Positions 34,501 through 46,500 of a stretch of 64,000 nucleotides of DNA are shown piece by piece. This stretch comes from Erpetoichthys calabaricus (taxonomy: Eukaryota > Chordata > Cladistia > Polypteriformes > Polypteridae). Every line of letters starts with the position of its first letter. Positions within the stretch are counted from its first letter, which is position 1. Position numbers and translations under genes: made by a program. The stretch is taken from NCBI RefSeq assembly GCF_900747795.2, contig NC_041409.2:64854697-64918696 (forward strand), in the 5' to 3' direction. The notes beneath the pieces were generated by a model, which made no database searches, was not told the DNA's origin, and saw only the letters and a list, made by a program, of their open reading frames with translations.

Positions 34501-37500
34501 CCAACCAAATCAGTATTAAGAAATATACGAGTTTAATATGATCAACAGTGAAGAGGTGGACTGCACTGTACAGAAAAAAAATCATAAAAATGTCTAAAGT
34601 GCTACAAAGGGCCTTACAATTACAGGTCAGGTAATGTACAGTATGTTACACACGCAATTTTTTTTTTTTTTTGCAGTGATTTGTGAAGGCCACTAAAACA
34701 GCTCCTTGATTTAGCAGCTACCACCATTATAGATAGTTATGCTAGATACTTTAATCCGATAAAAATGTAAGGTGTTGCACCAGATTATGCTAATTTATTC
34801 AGATGTGGTGAAAGTTTATGATAAGTATATGCATTTAAGATTGCTCTGAGGAATGGCAAAGGCTGGAAGTATGCTGCTGTATTCTAAATGTTAATCATCT
34901 ATGAGGAATCCACTCCAGGGGCCTCATGTATAAACGGTGCGTACGCACAAAAATGTTGCGTACGAACATTTCCACGCTCAAATCACAATGTATAAAACCT
35001 AAACTTGGTGAAAAGCCGTGCACATTTCCACGGTAGCTCATACTCTGTCGTACGCAAGTTCTCCGCTTGGTTTTGCAAACTGGCGGCACCCAGCGTCAAA
35101 GCAGTGCTACTGTTCCTGTGTGGTTACCCTTTCTTTTTTAGATCCACATCCCTGACACGGCTTTATCATATATACACTGAAACTAACTGCATATTGTTTA
35201 TTAGTTTAAGGCATCTGATTGTAATTAACCTGTAACAATACAATGGTCCACGGAATAGCCAAAGTATTCTAAATACCATAGCTGCTTTAGCGTTGTTACT
35301 CTCACTGCACCACCTTCTTCTTTCAGCTGCTCCCGTTAGGGGTTGCCACAATGGGTCATCTTTTTCTATATTACTCTCGCTGCACCACTCGGAGTACTTG
35401 TATCACTGTATCTGAGTGTGGAATCACAGATCTACAGCAGCTGATCAGAAAGAGAATTATCGGTATACAGCATCAAACACACGCTGCCTCAGCCATGCTG
35501 TCTATTGAACTGCTCTCACACAGCAAATGCTTGAAAGCCTTTCCTGTATGGACCTCGCGGTTCAGAAACCAGTTTCATCAAAAGAACTCTAAACGCACTT
35601 GGTCTCAATCAAGTGCTCCTTGTAGAACTGTTTGTACTTATAAGTACAATTACCTCACTGTAAACTTGCACTACAATTATAATATTGCACAACCTGAGCC
35701 ACTTTATAAAGCGCGTATTTACATACGATGACGATATCATTTTTAAGATGAAATGCAGCAAAATATGTTTATTATATTATACAGACAAAACTTTAACTTC
35801 ATTTAAATAATCTATATTGTTAATAATTAAACATGTGAGGACACGGTGCCGCAGCGTTCACGGATTGTTCCTGCCTCGAGCTGTATTCTTGCTGGTGCTG
35901 GCACAACGCTGGAAGGATAGATGGATTGAATAATTAAACATTACGAAGATATTTTGATGTTCCTTAAAAGTTTTAAAGAATCGGCGTTCTAAGCTTATAG
36001 ATGGCTTAACGTCTATTACAGAGCTGATTGTGTGGCGATTGGGTATTTGGAGAAAGAAAAGTAAGGACAGGAATTGGGGGTTAGTATGTTTGAAAGAGAC
36101 AGTACTGCAACAATAAAGTATTTCATCGAAGGTTGCGCAAGGCGCAGCAAGCATCTTATGTGAGACATGAACAATCACTGCGCCACCGTGTTCCCATGTT
36201 TAATAACATGCTTTAATTCCTGTCATCATGAAAATTATATCACGTATACATCTCAGTATTTTAATTATTCAGAGAGCTGTATTATTATGAAAGTAATGGA
36301 TTCTGTGCCCTGTCGGAGGAAGAGACAGCCCGGAAGCACGTAGTGATTCACACACACAGAGCACATAGAAGATCAAATACAAAACAAAGCATTTAATGTG
36401 CTACTTTAGTTACGATGGGATTTGAGTAACTAGTAAATTAAATGATTTTAAGAAGAAGTTTAGGATGTTCTACTTTTAATCTCGAAATTTCCACTTTAAT
36501 CACGTACTTTGTCATTAAAGTTGACATTTCATGTTTTTTTCCCCACTGTGTGCCTTTTTCTTCTCTCTGTACCCTAATAAACTTTCATATGACACTCAGA
36601 CAACGACTTTGATACGTGACAACTTTTTTATTTCGGGCACTGTGCGACTTTGTGAACTTGAGCTTTTGAGTTTCTCCGACACACTATGTCACTCGATCAA
36701 CTTCCTTATGTTATTTATACCACTGTTTAAACCAACAAATAGTACATTTTTCCTTTCCTCCACTTGGTATTCTCTGAAATTCTTCTATTTCCCTCGTGCT
36801 TTTGCCAGTCTTTTCACAGAAGGCTGAGCTTAAGGACTATTTATATTAATATGCATATTCAAAGAGGCATAATTCTGGGAGGAGTTGGGGTGGGACAGCA
36901 GGCGCGTGCACTTGCGTTACTTTTCACGCTGACCAGGGTTTATGGAGCGGAAGAACGTGGAAGTTGGCGTTCTCACAGATTTATGCATCTGGATTTTTTT
37001 GTGTGTACGAACATTTCCGCTTTTGTGCTTACACCATGTTATAGTGTGAGTTCTACGCACGGCGTTATACATGAGGCCCCAGGTCTGACATTCACCACCG
37101 CTATTACCATTTAAATGAACAGGAGTTTTCCTTCAAGGATCTGATTTTATTTGGTTTTAAGAATCTCAAGTTACACATTGAATAAAGCAGTCTATTTACG
37201 GGCTGTCATTTAATTCTGAATGTGCTAATGCTAATATTATTATTATTTTTTTTCACCAATTTGCAATGAAATCTTTGTAAATTAAAGCTTCTGAATTCTG
37301 ACCTAAATTATTATACATGAGTGTGCTTGTGTTTTATTGCATTTTTATAAACTATAAAAAAATATTTATAATATTACCTCATCTCCTACACAGTACTGTC
37401 CAGCTGACTGTACCAGGATTTGTTCCAGAGCTGCAGATAAAGGAAGAAAGCAAGAGGACAACTGAAACTTAAGACTGATTCCAAACTTATCAAGAAGCTT

Positions 37501-40500
37501 GCCTAATAAAACTCTTAATGCACATATTTAATCATAAGTTCAAACAGTAAAGATGAAAACATATATAATATTACAGTTATCTTTTGACAATATTGTGGAA
37601 CTGTGACTTGACTATTTTGGCTCTTTGAAGTCACTGGCTGTTTAACTATTATTTCACATTTTGAGAATATGATATTGCATAGATTAGCGAATGGTTTCAG
37701 GTCGGTTCCTGCCTTGTGCAATTTCTTTAGGGATGAGCTGTGGCTTCATGTTAACTTTAAATATGAAATAAGTGTGTTCAGACAGTGGATAAATGATTAG
37801 GTACATAAACTCACTGTTTCACTTTTTTCAATTTTGAGAGTACTCCACATAGTTGTTTTCTGTCAAACCAAAATCATTAAAAGAAATGCATGTTTAGGAC
37901 AAATTCCCCAGAATAGCCTCCTATAATGTAGTACAATTTTAAAACAAGGCCAAAAACAACAATAACTTCTGGCCACTGCATTGTTGCAGAACAGTTTGTC
38001 TTCCTGCTTCTGTCCTGAAGTTCAGAGTTGTAGGACCCTGCAAAAATCTAAATGTGCAGCTTTACATTTGAGTGATTTTATCCTTTTAAATGACTACTTA
38101 CACAAGAATGTGCTTATCCAAGTGGAGTAGTTATTTAACTTTATAAAAGGTCATCTATTCACAATGTGAGAATAAAAGACATTTGTGTGAAATCTAGGAT
38201 AGTTACAGTTGTATAATATGACATTGTATTAGAAATGCATTGTATTAGAAATGGTGACATTACCTGCATTCAAAAAAACACATTTGTTTCTTAAGTGATA
38301 CAAAGGGACAGTTAGTGAGTCCACATGTGTATGTGTGTAAATATAAAATTGTATTAAGTTTAACATTTAGGAATTTACAAGATTATGATTGTGTGAGTCT
38401 CCTCGCACACACAAATACTTTCAACAATTTCATACAATAGTGGTTTTCTATTTAACACTTCTAAGGAATGATTACAGTATTTGGTAGCACCATTAGTTTA
38501 ATGAAATACCTAAGGGTAGAAAACGTATAGTGTGTTTGCCATTTTGATTCAAGTGTAATGTTGGTCCTAAGTTAAAGCCAGGTGGTAGAGAGCTGGCTGT
38601 GTGGTGTTGACTCCATTCAAAAGCACACTCCGCACTGATCCTCAGTGGTGGAAGTGAAACTGGCTGAAATACGCTTGGCTTGTTGATTTAAGCAAGACTT
38701 GCTTGCTAGGTGTGTCTTGTGAAACACCTCTAGGGAAGAATTAGTACATGAGTTACTACCTAACCTTTATATGGACAGTGGAAGAAGGAATACAAAAAAA
38801 ACCAAACACAGAAAACCTGAAAACACACACTGCAAACAAAACCACTACCCCAGCCTGGTACAAGCAAAATGAAAATGGCAGAATTTCACTACTATTCCAT
38901 GACAGTTTCAATACTGGGGTAAACATTGAAAGACGTTCCTGTAAAAGACATTTACTTAAATCAAATGAAACTTTAATATGTCACATACATATTATACATA
39001 CAATACAATAAGTTGTGAAATGCTTAGTGTTCAAATCCAGTGACTGTGCCTTTGAGAAAAATATAAAGGATAATAATAATAATACCTGATTTTATAAGAA
39101 AATCATTAACAGAATTATAAATATGTGATAAATAATAAATAATAACTCAAGTAACCTGATGTAGGAGAGTTAACAATAGGACATCATGTAATGCTGGACA
39201 CTTTCCTTATTCAAGACACAAATGAACTATGGGAGCTCCTTCTTAGTCTCTCTATAAGAATATGGGCATGTAAACCTGCATCATCATGTTTAGAATTTTT
39301 AGACTTCCATAGATGAATAACATTACACTGTGACACACTCTCCATTAAGCAGGAAAGAATAAAAATAATCAAACAGGTGGTTAGAAATATAATGCTTTAG
39401 ATGCTGAAACTTTCCTTTACGTGTACATAGACTTTTTGGATTATTTGTGTTATGATGAACATATGAATATTGAGTATTCATGCTGCACTATTGATAGCTT
39501 TTTATTGTGTTTAGAGCAGGCATGTCAAACACCCGCAACAGAAATCTGTGCGGCCCGCATGACCAATCCTAGTTAGCACTAAACTTGTACAAAATGATTA
39601 CTATCATTTGTGATTGAATCATTCTGCATCTTCGGCGTTACTTATTGACTTTTCTTACTTCTGCCTTCTGACAAAAGCGCGTTTTCCCATGGCATTACAG
39701 TACCAGAAACGTCATCTGCTAGTATAGCCACGAGCCTTGTACAAAGTTAATGAGCCGCGACGTCGCAATTGAAATGCTAGGCTGCAGCAGGGGCAGCCTT
39801 AGGCATGTGCAAACTGCACCTGTACAGGGCAGCCACGCCAATATATATTGAATATAAAACAGAAAGAGAAAATAACGAGAACAGCTGACGGCAATGTGGC
39901 CGAAAAACATTGTGTTTCTTGTTAATTAGTATACTGTATTTACTAATGTCGCTCGAGTCGGAGCAGTAAGCTATATGTAGTATTATAACGTTCTGCCGTA
40001 ATGAGAATATCATGGACCGCCACTTGGTTTTCAAGTTTCGGACACGCGCATATAGAAGCGTGTCATGAGCACGAGGCGGCAATGCAGTGTCCGCAACGGA
40101 CGTGGCCATCCGCCGTGCATAAGATACCATATTGACATTGGCGGGCGAAGGGGCCACCGATTCTTTCTCTGCCCAGGGCCGCCACGAGCCTAGAGCCGCC
40201 CCTGGCAGGCTACACTACTGGCTGGGCTGCTGAGACTGGCCACTGGGCAGAACTGACCATCACGAGTAGTAATAGCTTGCATATTTTCACGTTTTTTTGC
40301 TCTGCTTTTATGTAATTTTGTGCTAGTATTGTAACGAACAGTTAGTGCAGACTACAGCTGAAGATCTGAAGTGGACGTGAGAAGTTGGCAAGTTGTTTAT
40401 TAATACACTTTTGTGATTTTGAGTTTGTAAACTTAGTGTAGGTCAGGGGGCTTTTTGCATATCGGCTTATTTTACAATATAAACTTTGAAGTAAACTTAG

Positions 40501-43500
40501 TAAAGTAAAATTTGATTTTTGGAGGATTTGTTTTCCAACTTGAATTACTGGGCAATGAATTCAGTGAGTGTTTTCGTAATTTCAGTTCACACGAACAGGA
40601 CTTTGCGCTGTTTACATCACCATACTCTTACAACATTGAGAATGCGCCTGAGAATATCCAAATGGAATTGATTGAACTGCAGTCAGATTCTATTCTGAAG
40701 GCAAAATACAACGAAGTTGGTGTGCCAGGCTTGTATGCTTACCTGCCACCCTCGTATGTGCAGATCCGTAAGTTGGCATCGAGAGTACTATGTTCGGAAG
40801 CATTTACCTTTATGAGCAATTGTTTTCGTTAATGAAAGCTACCAAAACCCTCATCGCTCAAGATTTAACGTCGAGCACCTTTCATCCCTCATAAAAGTTG
40901 AGCCTGATATTGACGAGCTGGTTACTAACAAGAGATGCCAAGTGTCGGGACAAAAGAAATAGATCTCACACTGTAAGACTCCTATATAAGCAATGAATAC
41001 AATGTAATGAATATAATATAATAATATAAGGACCTAGCTAAGAGACTAAGACTCTAATTGTACGCTGTTGTATGGAGATTGTATGGAAATAAATTGCTTT
41101 TCTTTAAACTTTAAAGTTTAAGTGTTACATTTTTTAAAGTTTTCAGTATGTTACAGTGCGGCCCGCTGACGCACATATGGCAGTCGAAGCGGCCCACCAA
41201 TGGTAGTGAGTTTGACATGCCTGGTTTAGAGGAGAGCAAGGTGGCACAATAAATCTTATGGACTCAGTCTTATACTGTATGCATAAGACTTGGACATTAG
41301 GATAACTGTATGGGACTCAGCTAGCATCCTTTCTTTCTTTCTTCCTGCCATGGCAATGGAAAATGGATGGCTGTTTTACTAAAACAGGATTTCTTGAGCC
41401 ATAGTGTTTAAGTGCTGACACGGTGAAGCTGTAGGGTAGAAAAAGTCTCAATAATGCTAACTGTATCACAGCCATTGTAATTAAATAAAGGATGTTATGT
41501 TTCACATGTTATATATTAATACAGACAACATTAATAAATATATAATGCTGATTATGATTTGATGGGAAAGTAGTGAAATTTATAGTTTAAACGGTTTTCC
41601 ATTTTTAACCTACAACCCATGTGAAAAGTAGTGAATCTTTTTGTTAATACCTACTACTGTAAATGACTGTCATTGAGGTTTGATTGATTGATGAATTGAT
41701 TGGTTGATTGATTTTTGGGTAACATTCTTAAATCTAGAAAAACTCCATCTTTATCTTATTTTTTGTAAAGATAGTAAAAAAAAAACATTATTTTATACTG
41801 TATCATGTATTCATGTCATTTTGAGAAAAGAAAATGTATAGGCAACTCACTAGCCACTTGCTACTTTGCAGGAATAACTGATTTTTTAATGCTTACTTTT
41901 GTTAAATGAACTTGAAAACTTTAACTGAAAATGCAATCAAATCAATTTAGGGTTTCTAGTTCAGAGAAGATTATGTATCCAGAATGTCAAGTTTTGTTAA
42001 TGTTGCTTTAAAGATATTCAAGTATAATAAAACTAAGTTTTAAAATATATAGTAGGCTACTTATAATGCGTATATCATAAAATGTATTAATTAGAATTAT
42101 CTTGGGTGCAGTGCTAAACTTTAGCAGGAAACCAACTATACTGAACACTGTATTTTCAAAATACTTACGAGACTTTGCTTGGATAACAAATGTTGGTATA
42201 AACTTTTAGGTAACAAGTTCTGAAATATTCTGAAATTCTGGAATATATTCATATATCACAGATGGCGTGAATGTAATTTTACCAAAAGTTACTGTTTCAA
42301 AAGGAAAAGTGCAACTGTTTAGAAGAAAATTACATACAACTGTATATGGAATAAAATTAATAAATTGATTCCACTCACCTTGAAAGCCTCGTTCAATGAA
42401 ATACTTGGCCCATTCTGCTTTTCCTTCACCAACCTTTTGCAGCACATGAAGATTCTGGAAGAAACCAAACCAACATCATATGCCTTACAGAATTGTACTG
42501 AACAGATTGAAAAGATGTTTAAACATCAATTGTGGACTTCCTAACAATTGTAGAAAAATGTTTTGTCAGGTATTGTCCTAAAATCAGCATCTATAGATGT
42601 GATCAGTTTCATAGTATGCCGCCTTCTCTGCTGACTACTGTCGAATTTTATATTAAATATATAATACATAATAGCTGCTTAGTTCTTCTTCTTTCGGCTG
42701 CTCCCATTAGGGGTTGCCACAGCAGATCATCTTTTTCCATATCTTCCATAATAGCTGCTTAGTTCAAATCTAGGAAATAGATTGCATGCTTTTCACTGTA
42801 AAATTACTACAAGTGAGAAATACTGTCAGAAATGGAGTGCCAGTATACTTTACTTGGACCTTAGTCGTATATCAGTTACAATGGACAGGTCAGGTCAAGT
42901 TAAGGAGCATGCGCTGGTACAGCGTGTTGCCCCAACAACCACATGACGAAACATCTCAGGCTCCCAGATGGCAAACCTCCAGGCAGACATGTGGTCCCAC
43001 CCCCTGGAAATGACAAACTATCTGCCACAGCCAGGTGTTATGTGGGTGTCCACTTGGCCTGGTCTGGCTGCTCGGGTCCTCAACAATGGGAATCCATTAA
43101 ATACCTTAATCTTGGTTTTTACCTAGGATACGCGCAAGCTCAGTCACTCAGACTCCTTGCTCAGTCTCTTGAGAGCTGTGAACAGAGTCTCTGTGAAGAT
43201 CACAGCATTGTTGGCAAAGTCAAGATTTGCATATCTTTCTTTACCAACAGAGGCCCCACAGTCACTGAACTCCACGACCCTGGCAAAACACTAGGTCCAT
43301 ACAAGCACTGAACAGAGTAGGAGCAAGAACACCCCTGACAAAGCCCAGAATCAACTGGGAAAAACACAAAGGTATTGCCTCCACTCTGCACAGAACTCAC
43401 GGTACCAGTGTACAGACCAGCCATGAAATCCAACAACTTTGGGGGTGATCGCGCAAAGTCTCAGGATGTCACACAGGGTACCTCGATCAACTGAGCTGAA

Positions 43501-46500
43501 TACTTTATGAAAAACGACAAAGACTACAAAGAAACTCTGCTGATATTCGTGCTAGTGCTTAATGAGAACCCTTACTTATCAAAATATAAATCACTTGCTT
43601 CAGCAGAGGCAGGTAATTACTGTATTTCTGACCAAAATAAATGGATTAATCACAAGCTAACCCCCCATAGTACAGGACTGTTAATTTTTTTACAAATACG
43701 ATGACAATAATAACACACACCTGAAGTGGCTGAATGCCTGAGGTGATAAGATCACAGATCACTCGTACTTGTGCTCTCTTTTTGGGGTCCTGAGGAAGAA
43801 GATGTGGACCAGGTCTTGTCTCTTCAATATACTGAATAATTGCAAGCTGTTTGGAAAAATAAAAAGACAATTGGTCTTAATAGATAAGGGCTTCATTTGT
43901 GCAAGGAGGGGAAAAAAAAGAAAAAAAACGTTTAAAACTCGGGACTATTTTCTCTTATTTACAGTATACTACAAAGGCTACACTGCCTATTTTTGTCTGG
44001 TCATTATTTCTGTCAGATTATATAGCCCAATAAAATATATTAAAAGACTGATATACATTGTAGGTGGTATGGTATTGTTGCATTTCAATATCTGAATTAA
44101 ACACAATTTGACTACAATGTTTATGTAGAGTTACGGGCAGGAAATCCTACACTTTTTTTATACTTTCTTCAAAAACTACATTTAACACACTATTAATGTC
44201 ACTTGTGAATTAATAGTAATTGTTTATCAGGCTCAATACAGTTATTTTTTTCCTAAAAATAGGATTTGTTCATAATTGTCACAATAAAAGTAGCAATATA
44301 TCGTACCATACTCCTAAGGATTCAGCTTTAGTTTTTCCTTTTATTTGTTAATGCTTTCCCAGCATTATACACTAACTCTCTCTTTACATCTAATTAGTAG
44401 ACTTTATCCAGAAGGACATGGCAACAACATACATAAAAACCAGAAACGTAATCCGTCTTATCACTTAAGCCCATTCCTGCAGATGCGTTCATACTCACCG
44501 ACTGGGAGATGGTGATTCCATCAATGCAGACAGCAGGCACTTGCTGCATGGGGTTTATTTTTCTATATTGATCAGTCAGCTGTAGAGACAGATAATTTGT
44601 CTGCAGGTTTGGTTTCCGTAACTGTACTATAATGCTGTTTCAGCAAAGTACTATACAGTGGTGCTTACAATGAAAAGCACTATATGAAACATTTTAAATT
44701 TACATAGATTATTAATTCACAAGGAAAAAATTAGGTTCACATTACTTAATTTTGTCATTATTTTAAAGGGAATGTCTTATTCTGTATACACACTGGTGAT
44801 GCATTTGTTTCACTAGCAACACGGAAACTATAGTCAGATGAAAATATCAAAATGCTGGACACAATGTATACGTATCAGATTTAAAAAAACAGTTAAAACT
44901 CCCACTAGTGCCTCTGGCCTTATACATTCAGAAGACATTTTTAAAGTAACACTGCATCTTATGAAAATTGTATTTTACATTGACCAGTTCCATTTAGCTC
45001 CTATCAAGTGTAAATGTGCAGATTACATTTTATCTCAGTCATTTATGAATGACGTCATGTGTGTTAAGATTTAAGTTGAATAATGTTTATGCTAAGCCAC
45101 AGCTCTGTTATGGCATGGTTCACACATGCCGTTACTGACTCCACTCTATAACAGCCTGCTGGCATATGAATCAGAAAATGCTTCTGAGCAGGTTTCAGTT
45201 CCTATGACTTTTACACTTACCACTTCTGATAGCTATTTCTTTACACTTAAATTAATTTGACTACACAATTGCAATATCATTTGAACTGCATCATTCTTGC
45301 AAGATATTCCATATGCCATTTTTAGTGGAAAATGAAAAATTCAAGATTACATTGACCAGTACCATCTACTGCCTGACAAATATAATAATAATAATTCATT
45401 ACATTTATATAGCGCTTTTCTCAGTGCTCAAAGCGCAAATATGCTACATGTGACAAGAAAAGGCCGGGTAAAAACAGCATTGTATCTTCTAAATATGTAC
45501 ATACAAGAAATAAACTTGCACTTTTCAAAGTAAATATCATTCTAAACATTACAAGAGTTTCTACATTTCTACAACTGGAGTCCTGGCAGATTATCTGTCA
45601 TACTCCATGTCTCACAGTGACTCAACTGACTATTGGTGTACATATGTGTACGTGAAAGTGTTTTTTGATTAAAAAAAAAGAAAAAAAAAAACTTCTATAC
45701 TAATTTGTGTTGTGGTGATACTGACTAGATAACACAGAGTTTATCAATTTGTAATTGGGTCTCACACTGGTAAAGATTTGAAAATTACTGTGGTTTATTT
45801 TTTTAAGCACTAATGCTTTTTTTAAAATCGATATTTATTACATATGGCTTCATATTTTAGATTTTCAAATATTACATTTATTTTGTTTCAAATAATTTAT
45901 TTTGTTGTTTTTTTCAGGTGTTTTTCAGGTGACAATTTACATTACCAGGTCTTGATCTTCCAAACTGTCCTAAATTTGCATATGCTTTAATTTCACCATA
46001 AAACTAGTTCTGTAATAGGAAATATTCCCATACTTTGTATTTGACACATGCAACCTTTTCACGTCCAATATATAATGGGACAGAACATCAAAGGTAATCT
46101 TAACAACTGGTCCTTCTGCTGCAATCCCTAGACATTTTGTGTGAAACACATTACATTACAATTTTGTAGCTAAGTTTACCATATGCATAGTATTGTAATG
46201 AAATTCTTACTTGTGTGCTAATAAGTTGAAAATTATAAAAAGTTATACCTGCCACAAACCTATAATACTAACAGTCTAAAACTAAAAAACTGCCGTTAAC
46301 CATTATGCATATCAAGCATATTCACTCATAGGTAGAGACTGTGCCATAGAGATCAATGCACTGACCCTTAAGCCACAAGACTACAGCTTCTATCCAGACC
46401 TCCAAACCCCAGGACCAACAGGGTTGATGGGAGTGAACCTCTCACCAGAATGCAAGAAAGAAACTAAAGAAAGGGTAAGAGTAGGAACATACTATGCCTT

